In this document: one piece after another, positions 1 to 9,728 of the stretch
Position numbering within the stretch: the stretch's first letter is position 1
How the letters are laid out: every line of letters starts with the position of its first letter
NCBI GenBank assembly: GCA_036365455.1
Contig: JAWQUS010000004.1
Location: 2,859,501 to 2,923,500, forward strand
DNA: 64,000 nt
Direction: 5' to 3'
Source of the DNA: Macrosoma leucophasiata
Taxonomy: Eukaryota; Arthropoda; Insecta; Lepidoptera; Hedylidae
Translations under genes and position numbers: made by a program
Notes under the pieces: model-generated
Told to the model about the DNA's origin: nothing
Seen by the model: the letters and a program-made list of their open reading frames with translations, nothing else
The model's database searches: none

Positions 1-255
1 GAAGAATATTTTTTCGTTACACTGTACCGGCAATATAACTTAAAGGTATAACACGGCCAAGTACTTTAGTGTGAAGAACAAGCTAAAAAAGTAGGACTTA
101 GCTTCCCACTATTTTTAACCGAGTTCAAAAAAAACGAGAAGGGTCTCAATTCGGCTGGTATATTTTTTTATATATATATATTTTTTATTATATTTTTTAT
201 TATATAATTTAATATATTTTCAAATGTAGAAGACTCTAGACTAAGTAAGTCTAAA
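1..255. other. AT-rich flank, no gene seen
   Basis: Low-complexity A/T runs around 160-215 and no open frame of note. It lies downstream of the minus-strand spineless gene. Confidence 0.5.
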
Positions 256-256
256 C

Positions 257-590
257 TGCCTCAGTAGCGTAGTGGTAGCAGGCCACTACTACTACGCTGC
301 GGGTCCTGGGTTCGATTCCCGGGTCGGAGACTATCAGACATAACGGTTCAAATTCCTTTATCTCTGGTTCTATTGGGATTTTTCCATTTTCTGGATGTTT
401 CCCAGTACCTCGAAGTTTGGTAATGTGCCCGGAGATGGCAACAGGTTCGCCACCTGTTTACATGGGCTAAAACGTAACCGGCGAGTCGTGGGTGTTTGCA
501 TGTAGGTATGCTTGAATGCATGCATTTACCTCTGCCGGTAGGCAGAAGGGGTACCTTCGGGGATTACAGGCGTGACGTTAGGTTACGTTT
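257..590 (+). repeat. tRNA-derived SINE, family C copy 1
   Basis: The head reads like a tRNA: an A-box-like GTAGTGGTAGCAGG and a B-box-like GGTTCGATTCC about 45 bases on. A tRNA-unrelated body follows with motifs seen again in other copies (CCCAGTACCTCGAAGTTTGG, GTAACCGGCGAGTCGTGGGT, TGAATGCATGCATTTACC). Copies at 9915, 23688 and 61282 share head and body, which defines a dispersed family. It is not a functional tRNA gene, because the acceptor arms do not pair and the body is attached. The 60-codon ORF at 496-678 lies inside it and is a shadow. Confidence 0.8.
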
Positions 591-883
591 TTACGTAGAA
601 AACTCTTCCACTCCACTCCTTCCTAGATCTTATCCAACTCTTTATCTGTTGGAAAGTTGTAATCATTTGAGTAAGTAATATCATTAATTATTTAATATTT
701 TTTATTTATTGCGTTACATACTTTTGCAATTAAAAAGATTGTTGTATTAGTTATAAATTTATGTAAATATGTTTGGTGGCCAACACGGAATAAGTTATCC
801 ATTCTGTGGTAGCCAAGCTATGAGATGACTATGAAAATATTTTAAGAAATTTTTATTCTGTTATAAAAAATTGCTAGTAGTAA

Positions 884-1211
884 CTAACTGTCCCCGCGAC
901 TTCGACCGCGTGAGAATTTATGATTGTTCAGTATCTATCTACGCGGACGAAGTCGTGGGCGAAGCTAGTATAAAAGTAGCCTAAGTTACTCCTTATTACA
1001 TCAGCTATCTGCCAGTGAAAGTCCCGTCAAAATCGGTCCAGCCGTTTCCAAGATTAGCCCCGCCAAACAGACAGACAGACAGACAAAAATTGAAAAAAAA
1101 ATGTTGTTTTGGTATAATAATATGTACCGTGTATACATACATATGCATTTAGTAAAGAGCTATTATTTTTATATTACAGACAGACACTCCAATTTTATTT
1201 ATTTGTATAGA
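884..1211 (-). mobile_element. Non-autonomous Helitron-like element, family H1 copy 1
   Basis: Read on the minus strand it begins TCTATACAAATAAATAAAAT, contains a GACAGACAGACAGACA run, and ends in an inverted-repeat region followed by CAGTTAG, with A before the start and T after the end. A second copy lies at 3525-3840 in the opposite orientation with the same ends. TC start, 3' hairpin, CTRR-like end and A/T insertion are Helitron hallmarks. No Rep/helicase coding is present, so this would be a non-autonomous member. Confidence 0.6.
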
Positions 1212-1920
1212 TTCATGACATTTCTCTTTACCAGTACTACTAACCACTTACTGTTGTAGAGAGTGAAGTAGTAAGTAGAGTATTAATTTATTGAGCATAG
1301 ATTAAACATACCCTTATACTAATATGTAGATAGAATGTCATCTGTCGGGAGTATTGGACAATAAGTACCAATGAAGGTGCTTCGCTTGTGCTTCGGTCCA
1401 TTCTGTTAACAGTGTATCACAAGTTAACTAGATGGCGCTGCGTAAAGGTGATAGTACGTCTCTAGATGGCACTAGGTTACGTAGTATTTGTATTATTTTG
1501 TACCTATACTCTTTGGTTCCTATCTTCATACGCATCTTTGTAACTTTGTAACAATAGGTACGTGATAAAAGTAAGTGTTCGGAGAAAGTTTTTATAAAAG
1601 AAAAAAAAAATAGACAGTTGCGCAAACAATACTTATCTGCTAATTAAATATTTTAAGAAAACTAAACGATCATAAATAAATATTAATATTATTAACCTTC
1701 CCTATGTAAGCCTTATGGCACTTGACATAACGGTCACTCGATTTAACAGGATAACAGGTAGCTCGATAGATAGCATAGGTAGGTATCTACCTACGTACGC
1801 GCTGCAAATAAAGTTTTAAACAAATGAATCGGTAGGAATCACAGGTCACAGAGTACTATAATACACAGAGTACTACTCGTATAATACATTGGTAGGAATT
1901 GATGATAGAATTTTCTTTTT
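1212..1920. other. Intergenic, no gene recognised
   Basis: AT-rich sequence with no supported gene. The 65-codon minus ORF at 1428-1625 has no recognisable domain and spans an A run. Nothing repeats elsewhere in the window that I could see. Confidence 0.45.
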
Positions 1921-2198
1921 TATGTCATGGAAGTGGCATACAAGCATGCAGTTTACATTGATGTTAAGTAATGACTGCAGCTTATAGACACCCACAAAAA
2001 GACCAAGGTCGAAATGCAGATGCGCTGCCACTCCTGAGGCCTAAGGTGTTATACCTCTGTGCCGGAAATTACAGGGCTGTACATTACCACCTGACCGGAA
2101 CACGATAGCGCTGAACACTACCATTTAGCGGCAAGTATATTAGGTAATGCGGTGGTGCCTACGGCCGCGAGCTTCGTCACTAGAGCTCTGCCACCAGC
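1921..2198 (-). repeat. Family A retroposon copy
   Basis: Near full length in reverse orientation, from TGGAAGTGGCA (tail end) through GCGGCAAGTATATTAGG to GAGCTTCGTCACTAGAGCTC (5' hairpin region) and CCACCAG. About 10% diverged from the best copies by eye. Confidence 0.85.
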
Positions 2199-2384
2199 AA
2201 AAAATTACATCAATTTACCAGTACAACGGTGCCTACCTACCTACATTGAACCAGCACGAAACCGGGGCGGGCCGTTTCAGGTGGATTAAATCTAATGTCA
2301 CAGTGTTGTAAAACAAACTCCTCCAAAAGGACGCAAAACACCACCATTTTTTTGTCTATATACGTACGGTAAATCAGAGAATAA

Positions 2385-2532
2385 CCCCCTTATTCATAAA
2401 CGTACATTAGATAGGTTTTAGGTATAGAATACTTTGTCTTTGTCAGTAGCATTGTCAAATGTGCAGGATAGAAAAAGACAAAGGAGAGATTAGCAACACT
2501 TTAGCTATAAAATACGTTTATGAATAAGGGGG
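2385..2532. mobile_element. MITE with perfect CCCCCTTATTCATAAACGTA termini
   Basis: The left end CCCCCTTATTCATAAACGTA is mirrored at the right end (TACGTTTATGAATAAGGGGG), flanked by TAA on the left and TTA on the right. Length is 148 bp with no coding capacity. A diverged partial copy sits at 24352-24484, retaining the interior GATAGAAAAAGACAAAGGAG. The TAA/TTA flanks fit PIF/Harbinger-type target sites, but superfamily assignment is inference. Confidence 0.75.
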
Positions 2533-2751
2533 TTAGTTAGTATATAGGTAACTATTTTTATATCACCTAGAGCAGTTATTCTCAACTTTTTTTGAAGATT
2601 TTTGCAAAACCGAAAGTTTGACGGAGCCGAGCCGAGAAAGGTGTCGTTTATTTTAGGGCCAAACCTTGAAACATTGTTTTACGTTTTAATATTATTTCGC
2701 ATTAACACATGCTTGTGAAATATATTTTATTTAAAGAAAAATGTAAAGAAA

Positions 2752-2868
2752 AATTTGACCTAGGGCGAGACTCGAACTCGCGGCCTACTGGGAATCTAGT
2801 CCAGCCGCTCTTCCAATTGAGCTACTGAAGTCCTGCCCGATATGTCAAATCTTCCCTTCACATTTACC
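2752..2868 (-). repeat. tRNA-derived SINE head, family D copy
   Basis: On the minus strand it reads TAGCTCAATTGGAAGAGC (A-box) and GAGTTCGAGTCTC (B-box), followed by a GGTCAAATTTTTCTTT body. It looks like a tRNA but the anticodon arm does not fold cleanly. The same body string occurs at 15430-15530 and 58610-58665, so it is a SINE rather than a tRNA gene. Confidence 0.65.
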
Positions 2869-3524
2869 CTTAATAATTGTTTTAATATTATTTCGCATTA
2901 ACACTTGTTTTACGTGTTTATTATAAATTCAAATCAAATCACTTACGTAGGTATTTTACTTTATAGTAAAAGTAAGTATAATTATGTATTTATACCTACT
3001 ATTAACCACAAAGGGATAAAAATAATTTACTTCAATTATTAAAGTGGGTAGGTATAATATTAATAATGTCACGGGCCTTAGCGAGTATCGCATGAGCAAG
3101 TATCTAGGTACTGCATGGAATAAAAAAACAACCTCTCAGTGGCTTGAAAAATTTATTTGATTTTCTTTTAATTACATTATTACGCTATACTAAAATAAAT
3201 ACAGAAATTGTTTCGATATCTTTATCTTAATTATATGTTCATTTAAATAATTATGAATAATGAATCAAATAATACATAATATGTAATAATTAAAGCGTCT
3301 ATCCTAGTTATTTATTTACAATTTAAATGGATAATTTAGAGCAAAATTGTCAGTTTCCTAATTTTTAATTTATGGATGACATCTTAAAGAAAATTCTGAG
3401 CATGTATCGTCTATTTTTAGTAAGTTTAATAATTTCATAAAATATTTCGATAATTTCAATAATTCAATATTCTTAATATTATTTCAATATCGTTCATGGA
3501 CATTCAATAACACAGTTTATGACA
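2869..3524. other. Intergenic AT-rich stretch
   Basis: No coding, structural RNA or repeat recognised. Long A/T-rich runs only. Confidence 0.45.
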
Positions 3525-3840
3525 TCTATACAAATAAATAAAATTTGAGTGTCTGTTTGTAATATAAAAATAACCGCTTTTTACTTAATGCATATGTATG
3601 AATACACGGTACATATACCAAACAACATTTTTAACATTTTTTTTGTCCGTCTGTCTGTCTGTTTGGCGGGGCTAATCTAGGGAACGGCTAGGCCGATTTT
3701 GACGGGACTTTCACTGGCAGATAGCTGATGTAATAAGAAGTAAGTTAGGCTACTTTTAGACTAGCTGCGCCCACGACTTTGTCCGGGTAGTACTGAACAA
3801 TCACAAATTCTCATGCGGGCGAAGTCGTGGGCACAGCTAG
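3525..3840 (+). mobile_element. Non-autonomous Helitron-like element, family H1 copy 2
   Basis: Begins TCTATACAAATAAATAAAAT after an A and ends GGGCACAGCTAG before a T. The last 80 bases hold a long inverted repeat (CTAGCTGCGCCCACGACTT against AAGTCGTGGGCACAGCTAG). It matches the element at 884-1211 over its whole length, including the CTGTCTGTCTGTCTGTTTGG run. Helitron class is inferred from the ends. Confidence 0.65.
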
Positions 3841-3954
3841 TTAAAAATAAAACGCTAATTGTACAAAATTGTTATGATTTAGAACCTGAAGAAAATTTTA
3901 AAGATAATGAAAAACAAACAGATTTGACAAAGACAGTTTTAGTAATAATATCCT

Positions 3955-4085
3955 AAGTTGCACCAAGCTATTTGTTAAACTTAAAGTTATTGTGACACAT
4001 CACATCCTTCTCTAACTTTAACAGATTTCTTTAAGTTAGAAAAGGATGTGAAATGTTACATTAACTGTAACAACAATCGTTGCGT
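3955..4085. mobile_element. Short hairpin element (MITE-like)
   Basis: Imperfect inverted repeat with TGACACATCACATCC...CTAACTTTAA on the left and TTAAGTTAG...GGATGTGAAATGTTACA on the right around a 10-base loop. No coding. MITE identity is inferred from the fold alone. Confidence 0.4.
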
Positions 4086-4171
4086 CGTAAAAAAAAGTCA
4101 TATGTTGCCCATTTTTGGTACTATGTTTAATGAAGTAGTTAAAAAGAACTGCTGTTTTATTTTATATTCGT

Positions 4172-4328
4172 TTTTGACGTGACAACGTCTTAAATTAGGT
4201 TGCGGCTCGGAGTCACTCATGAAAAAGTGTAACGCCCGGTAACGTAACGATGAGTCACCGAACGAGAGAGAGGCCTGCCGGACCGGCGAATGCCTTTCTA
4301 CCGAGAAAAAGACGTTGTCACGTAAAAT
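4172..4328. mobile_element. MITE with GACGTGACAACGTCTT ends
   Basis: The left end TTTTGACGTGACAACGTCTT is repeated inverted at the right end (AAGACGTTGTCACGTAAAA). The interior is G+C-richer than its flanks. It overlaps an 86-codon minus ORF that I regard as spurious. Confidence 0.6.
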
Positions 4329-4371
4329 CTTCGCCCGTAAAACCGACTTTACAGGCAACCAGTTTCTTTAA

Positions 4372-4621
4372 TTTTTTATGAAGCAAAGGAGGCAAACAAG
4401 CGTGCAGTTCACATGGATGTTAATTTATGACTGCAGCCTAAAGCCATCTATACAAAAACTAGATTTCAAAATTCAGATGTGTTCCCACCCTGAGACCTTA
4501 GTTGTTATGTTTCTGTGACAGTTATTACGGAGCCATACATTAATTACGACACAATCGAACGATAGTGCTGAACACTACAATTTGGCGGCAGATTCATCAG
4601 GTAAACTGAAACTCTACCAGT
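4372..4621 (-). repeat. Family A retroposon, diverged copy
   Basis: Retains AAACAAGCGTGCAGTTCACA, a GACTGCAGCC core and GATAGTGCTGAACACTACAA, but carries many substitutions and lacks a clean 5' hairpin. One of the older-looking copies. Confidence 0.7.
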
Positions 4622-5048
4622 TTCATATAAGTTATTTTATTAATAAGGTATGAATTCGAAATCAAATATCAATTTCATCTTCAATTCGAATGCCATGAAC
4701 GATACGAAAGTCTCAGATCTAAAAAAATAAATAAAATGATAAAATAATTTTACAGTGGGTATATATTTTATAAATAACATTATTGGAATATTTAATGGAA
4801 GATAAAATCGCTTAATGACTCGATTATTATGCAAAAATAAACTTTCGGTTAACCCGTATGGACAATACAATTTTATTATTTTTAAGGAATATACATACAA
4901 TAAGAAGACGAAATTACGATATTGTGTTACAAAGTACACTAAAAACTTTAGTAGTAAAAAAAAACATTATAAATTAAACATAATATTAGCAAGATTCAAA
5001 TTTACAGTGAAATTTACACACAATAGAAACAACAGAGAGAAAAAGAAT

Positions 5049-5112
5049 TTTGCACATTCGAATGGGAGTATAAAAGAGTTTTGGTAATTTTGCAATATAC
5101 GTTTCAATAACA
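5049..5112 (+). repeat. Direct repeat unit 1 with TATAAAAG
   Basis: Shares CACATTCGAATGGGAGTATA, AAAGAGTTTTGGTAATTT and a trailing GTTTCAATAA with the unit at 5335-5400, then diverges. The TATAAAAG matches a TATA box, but I see no gene or initiator that uses it. Confidence 0.6.
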
Positions 5113-5334
5113 CACACAATATATTATTATACATTGTACAATATGTTGATGGTACTTAAAATTCAGATGTTAGCTACTTGTATTGTGTAACTGTGATAAA
5201 CAACATATTGTATACATTTCAGAAGATACGGAAGAACTAATTTAGATTATGTCGTTTCCTATTTAATATAAACATTTGTGAAGTACCTATATGTAATTTG
5301 CTTCCTTTATGCAAAATGTACATATCAAGCCAAT

Positions 5335-5400
5335 TTTTCACATTCGAATGGGAGTATAAAAGAGTTTTGGTAATTTAACAAAACAAGTTTCAATAAAGCG
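5335..5400 (+). repeat. Direct repeat unit 2 with TATAAAAG
   Basis: Second copy of the segment at 5049-5112, 286 bp away, nearly identical through its first 40 bases. The sequence between the two does not look repeated. Confidence 0.6.
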
Positions 5401-5737
5401 CAAAATTTGTAATAAAATCATCACAACTGGTGAAAACGTAATAGTTGCTCCACAAAGTCATTGCCCAAACAGCATTCTTCATAACACAATATCCCTAAAT
5501 CTAAACCTTAAGCTAGTGACGTCGGAAGATGAGCGACGCCTTCTTGCCCTGCCAACGGCGGTCACTGCACAATTAATGTAATATTAGTTATATGTAATGG
5601 AAGTCTAGTTCTAGAAGTGAAAGGCACAAAGAGTGTATGTACAGAAAGTGCTTCACGTTGGCATGGCAGTGGTTTGTATTGATGTCCCCGTACATGTTCA
5701 ACTTTAAAACCAAAAATCGGGTTGATTTATAATTATA

Positions 5738-5850
5738 GGCAGAGGTAAATGCAAGCATTCAGCATATTATATGTAAACCCAAGATTCGACAGTTACTTAT
5801 AGCTCCATGTAATAAGTGGCGAGCCTATTGACATCTAAAGACACATTGTA
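5738..5850 (-). repeat. SINE family C 3' fragment
   Basis: Reverse orientation: TAGGCAGAGGTAAATGCA, then CACCCA-like and TAATAAGTGGCGAGCCT strings that match the body of family C. The tRNA head is missing, as in an old truncated copy. Confidence 0.55.
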
Positions 5851-5973
5851 GACTCCAAAGGTGGCGCTGGGAAGCCATCGAAAAATGGAATCATGCAAAT
5901 AACACTACCTGAAGCGTATTTGGTATTAATTTAATGAACAATTAATCCGTAAAGATAAATATATAATTATTAT

Positions 5974-6032
5974 GTCAATGAGTGTAGCTCGCGATGTCTA
6001 AAATAATTTTAGACACTCGGTGTGTTATTATT
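5974..6032 (+). repeat. Possible Penelope 3'-end motif and palindrome
   Basis: TCAATGAGTGTAGCTCGCGA matches the reverse complement of the terminal part of the Penelope element at 48625-48646. It is followed by the palindrome GTCTAAAATAATTTTAGAC. No coding lies around it. Relation to the Penelope family rests on this 20-base match only. Confidence 0.35.
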
Positions 6033-6039
6033 ATTTTAT

Positions 6040-7237
6040 ACGTTTAATACGATAAAAAGGAAAAAACTTTTATAATAATGAGACCTCACTAAATTTTGCT
6101 TATTCCATAAAAAATACTTTTAACTACATTGTGACAGTATGTATTTTCATAATTCTTTACAGTTACGGGGACATCCATACAGCAACTTTGTAAAAGTGTA
6201 TATAATATTATGCGTGCCTTTATGTTAAGTAATTGATATGTTTGCTCTTTAAATTGAAAATAATTTAATTTCGCTTTCAAATGAAGCAAAGCGAAGAAAT
6301 CGAAGTGAGACTAAAAATTATGTCTGAAAAATGGTTTTGTGATTTATTGATCAATTTGTTCAATACCTAAAGGTTATTTTTTTAAATAAAATACAATATT
6401 GATATTTTTTAAAAATAATTTAAGCCCTTTACAAATTGAATGCTCCGCTTTGCTCCATTTTGTAAAAACAAATTCTATAAAAAAGATCACTCACGAATGG
6501 AAACTTTAAACAAAGCTAAAGCTTTCAACATTATACAAAAGTAATATTTACAAAATATCTATTATTATGTGAAACTGCATTGCGTGAAAATTTTAAAATT
6601 AACTACAAAAATCGACTCGTTTATTAAAATCGTTATATTTGGATAGCTTAACATACGTAAATAGGTATAATAAATATACAATAAAAATTATCTACATGAT
6701 ATTCGAAAGACCCTGTTTTGTCTAGAGAGCTTGATGTAAGGAAATCAATCTTGAAATAATATTTCTATTTTTTTCTAATTTGTAATTTGTTCGAAATTTA
6801 CAAGTTTGGAATGCTCTCATAAAATAGTAGTTGGTTTTGACTACTTGACAATATCCTGAAAGTCCAATTGTAATTGCAAATAATTTTCGGAGAAACTCTA
6901 ATTAATTAAAATATCCATTTGAAAAATTAGCTAAAATAATAAAGGACTTGAAACCATTTCTTATATTGTTATCATACAAATCCGTTTTGTGCTATGGTTA
7001 TAAATAAACTTCATACTCATTACTTGTATATAGTTTAATATATTGTATACAAGCTAGAAGTATATGATTAATAAACATGTGACCTTTTCAGTCTTATGAC
7101 GACGCAAGGGTTACAATATTTCAGTGACTATAGTGATAAATTTATAAACAGTAACCTTTAAATTTCGAATTACAATTAGACTCCAGCCGGGCCCATCAAG
7201 CTCAACTCTAATCAATTGCACACAAAGCTAATACTAT
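6040..7237. other. spineless 3' UTR and downstream flank
   Basis: AT-rich sequence immediately after the spineless stop codon (minus-strand sense). No repeat copies were recognised in 6300-7237, unlike most of the window, which fits a transcribed 3' UTR plus flank. The UTR end is not established. Confidence 0.45.
6620..6625 (-). promoter_or_regulatory. Candidate poly(A) signal of spineless
   Basis: AATAAA on the minus strand about 615 nt past the stop codon, the first exact hexamer I found. Other signals further left could serve instead. Confidence 0.3.
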
Positions 7238-8018
7238 TCATTGGGTCGCTTCAGCGGTGTGGTAATGCGATGGATGGTAACGCCAAACCTGCGGGGGCGA
7301 GTACTCCACGGGCACCTCCTGGGCCGTCCCGCCGGCCCCCCACATCAGCACAGTCTGTCTCGGCATCTCCGTCGTCTGAGTCTGCTGCATCCTCTCTTGT
7401 TCCGTGGACCCACTGGACTCACCCGGACTTGGCCCCGCGACCACACTAGGCGATCTCCTCTCTTGACCCGTCACCGGACTCATATACCTTCCGGTGCTGT
7501 CGACGTAAGTATACTCTCTGGAAGGCGGTCGATGGTAAGGCGGAGCGACTTCATACCCGGGAGGTGGGGCCGGTTCTAGGAAGCCATTGGGCGCGTACGG
7601 GGTGTAATGGTAGGAAAGCGGCTTATATTGATGGAAGAGGTTATCCGCGGTGAGGAACCTATCGTCTAAGGGGGGAGGGGCGTAATGCAGAGCGGGAGCT
7701 GGGGGGTATTCCCCGTAAGGCGCTGTATACGCTCCATTTAGGTTAGTATACGCGGCAGCTACGGCGTCCGCCGCTAGATAGTCTACTGGAGGTGGTGCTG
7801 GGGTGGATGGAACTCGTCTTTTGTTTCGACAAGTGGACAAGAAGTCTCGGAGTTGGGTTTTATATCTTCTCGCCGCTCTAGGGGGCGTGGTGACGGTGGA
7901 CTCGCAGCCGGATAGCTGTTCGGTTTCGGAGAAGTATAAGCTGGTTAGGCCGGTGTCGAGGTAACTAACTTTGAAGTCCATGGTCCGTTTGCCGAGGAGA
8001 TCCCGCCCTTCTTCCTCC
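7238..8018 (-). CDS. ss: spineless terminal coding exon (C-terminal region)
   Basis: Acceptor TTTATTTCCAG precedes 8018; the first base completes a Met codon split after the previous exon (AT|G). It encodes residues 278-536 and the TGA stop at 7240-7238. The start reads EEEGRDLLGKRTMDFKVSYL, the conserved tail of the PAS-B region, followed by a basic conserved stretch RRYKTQLRDFLSTCRNKRR. A long Pro/Tyr/Ala-rich low-complexity part follows (APPPVDYLAADAVAAAY, PYHRPPSREYTYVDSTGRY), then a Gln/Thr/Met segment (EQERMQQTQTTEMPRQT). Such a composition is usual for transactivation domains, and that role is inferred. The exon is markedly more G+C-rich than its surroundings. Plus-strand ORFs over it (7216-7579) are antisense shadows. 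No in-frame intron signal was needed, so I treat it as a single exon. Confidence 0.9.
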
Positions 8019-8097
8019 CTGGAAATAAAATGGTTTTATTTGAGTTTAATTGTTTTTTCTTTTCCTTTAATTCACTTCATATTATAAAGTAAAGTCG

Positions 8098-8328
8098 TCT
8101 ATTTTCTCTGTATGTATGTATGCGCTAATCTCGGAAAGTTGTGCACTGATTTTACTCCTGTTTAAAATGTTGGAAAGAAGGTTTTCTGAGAAAGGCTTAT
8201 ATATATAATTTATCAATATTGTACTTATATTTACCAAGATATCACGATTTTTGTCAAAGAAATCGGCCGCGTTTTCACAATATAATAAATGCTACCTACG
8301 AGTATGCAAAGCTGGGGCGGGTCGCTAG
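8098..8328 (+). mobile_element. Helitron-like element, unclassified family
   Basis: Starts near TCTATTTTCTCTG and ends GCGGGTCGCTAG followed by T. The interior resembles other short non-autonomous Helitrons here only in its 3' end (GGGGCGGGTCGCTAGT). The 5' boundary is uncertain because the preceding base is G, not A. Confidence 0.4.
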
Positions 8329-8580
8329 TTATTATATAAAACAGAACATGCCAAAATAATATTCGAATCTACACTTTCCAGATAAACATTTAAGGTTAAT
8401 TTGGGTCATCTTTAATGCTGAATGTTTCCTACGTAGATATTAAAGTTGTTTCATTCACAAAGCTTGTTTCAGGAAATAGCAACAAGACATTTTTACAAGT
8501 GGAGTACTCCTATTTACCACTTATTTACTTAGCAGCTTATTTAGAAGCAACAGGTTTCAATGCATCGTAACTAGTTTTGC

Positions 8581-8668
8581 CTCTATGGCGAAATGACATA
8601 ACCATTTAACGGGAACACGATAGTGCTGACCACGATTATTTTGCGGCAGATTGATAGAGGTGGTTGGT
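8581..8668 (-). repeat. Family A fragment (reverse)
   Basis: Keeps GGGAACACGATAGTGCTGA and a CGGCAGATTGATAGAGG-like part, then stops where a younger forward copy begins at 8673. The younger copy probably inserted next to or into it. Confidence 0.55.
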
Positions 8669-8672
8669 GATT

Positions 8673-8965
8673 TACTGGTGGTAGAGCTCCAGTGACGGAG
8701 CTCGCGGGCGTAGGCACCACCGCATTACCTAATATACTTGCCGCTAAATGGTAGTGTTCAGCACTATCGTGTTCCGGTCAGGTGGTAATGTACGGCCCTG
8801 TAATTTCCGGCACAGAGGCATAACACCTTAGGCCTTAGGAGTGGTAACGCATCTGCATTTTTACCTCTGGTCATTGTGTGGGTGTCTATAGGCTGCAGTC
8901 ATCACTTAACATCAATGTGAACTGTATATTTGTTTGCCACTTTAAAAACATAAAAAAAAAAAAAA
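8673..8965 (+). repeat. Family A retroposon, full-length copy
   Basis: A good reference copy. It starts ACTGGTGGTAGAGCTCCAGT, includes the 5' hairpin GAGCTCCAGTGACGGAGCTC, CTTGCCGCTAAATGG, GTGTTCCGGTCAGGTGG and GGCTGCAGTCATCACTTAAC, and ends in ACATAAAAAAAAAAAAA. Tail plus frequent 5' truncation elsewhere indicate copying through RNA. Antisense to spineless, about 85 bp inside the intron from the exon at 9052. Confidence 0.9.
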
Positions 8966-9051
8966 TGGAAATACGATTAAGTCTACGTGATCGTATCACT
9001 GAAACCAGTAACTGCACCATTAGTAGTGTTTTGTATTTATATTACACTTAC

Positions 9052-9193
9052 ATGAGCGGTCGGTGCGTGCTGATGACAAAGTCAGGTTTGGAGTTCTTGT
9101 AGACTAGCCGTGAGGACGTCTGTAGCCATTGCCACTGTCCGTCTTTTGTTTGAAACCTGTACGCGATCATCCCTGACGCGCCTGTTTTTAATA
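9052..9193 (-). CDS. ss: spineless exon: second half of PAS-B
   Basis: 142 bp, residues 230 (part) to 277 (part). The acceptor TTTTATTTCAG lies just above 9193, and the donor AT|GTAAGTG lies just below 9052. It encodes LLKTGASGMIAYRFQTKDGQ, WQWLQTSSRLVYKNSKPDFV and ISTHRPLM, the beta-sheet half of PAS-B, including the conserved WQWLQ and the KPDF.I strand. Phase matches both neighbours exactly (T|TA in, AT|G out). PAS-B is the ligand and partner-binding module in the AhR family; insect Spineless is generally regarded as ligand-independent. A family B SINE starts only about 50 bp upstream of the acceptor. Confidence 0.92.
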
Positions 9194-9244
9194 CTGAAAT
9201 AAAATTTGCATATAAATTGACAATAAAAGGTTAGGTGGTTAGGC

Positions 9245-9533
9245 GGTCGGGTAGTGTGATGGTTGACCGCTAGTGGCAAATTAAATGCGCGTTTCCGTGC
9301 TTCGGAGGGCACGTTAAGCCGTCGGTCCCGTTTGCTATCGATAGATAGCAGTCGTTAAACCTTGTCGGAGGCCTTAAGGGCGGTTTGAAAACAACAGCGG
9401 GTTGGCCACTAACCCACCCACCTCCACCAATCCGCATTGGAGCAGCGTGGTGGAGTAAGCTCCGGGCCTTCCCCCAAAAAGGGGAGACACTCGGGCCCAG
9501 CAGTGGGACGTTTAGTGGGTTGCCATTATTATA
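9245..9533 (+). repeat. SINE family B, 5'-truncated copy
   Basis: Begins at GGTCGGGTAGTGTGATGG and ends GGGTTGCCATTATTATAA. The first 65-70 bases present in the copy at 39222 are missing. Confidence 0.85.
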
Positions 9534-9540
9534 AGGTTAG

Positions 9541-9728
9541 GTGATGTGCGGCCCTGTAATTTCAGGCACAGAGGCATATCACCTAATGCCTCAGGAGTGG
9601 CAGCGCATCTGCATTTTGACCTCTGGTCATTGTGTGGGTGTCTATAGGCTGCAGTTATCACTTAACATCAATGTGAACTGCATGCTGGTTTGCCACTTTT
9701 ATTACATAAAAAAAAAAAAAAAAAAAAA
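9541..9728 (+). repeat. Family A, 5'-truncated copy with long A tail
   Basis: Starts at GTGCGGCCCTGTAATTTC, about half-way through the full-length unit, and ends in ACATA plus about 20 A. It directly follows the family B tail, suggesting insertion at the end of B. Confidence 0.85.

Larger units (their letters stand above)
4622..5737. other. Intergenic stretch with a duplicated TATA-containing segment
   Basis: No supported gene. Two ORFs of 90-99 codons here are A/T-driven and overlap antisense. A roughly 60-bp segment containing GGGAGTATAAAAGAG occurs twice (5049-5112 and 5335-5400). Confidence 0.5.
8019..9051. other. spineless intron (last)
   Basis: 1033 bp, donor CTCAT|GTAAGTG at 9051 and acceptor at 8019 on the minus strand. 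Contains a Helitron-like element (8098-8328) and two family A pieces, with unannotated AT-rich sequence at 8340-8580. Confidence 0.85.

Noticed and set aside
257..330. tRNA gene
   Set aside because: A- and B-box-like text is present, but acceptor arms do not pair and the head is attached to a dispersed SINE body also found at 9915, 23688 and 61282.
2757..2830. tRNA gene on the minus strand
   Set aside because: No clean anticodon stem-loop, and the same body sequence follows in other family D copies.
7216..7579. Plus-strand ORFs of 77 and 112 codons
   Set aside because: Antisense to the G+C-rich terminal spineless exon; no domain; explained by low stop-codon frequency.
7238..7981. Taking the internal Met at 7981 as a gene start
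   Set aside because: The frame continues upstream to an acceptor at 8019 and joins the PAS-B exon in phase.
8673..8965. Family A as a Helitron (reverse reading has a hairpin near its end)
   Set aside because: A consistent A-rich tail and many different 5' truncation points fit copying through RNA; the CTRR end is absent.
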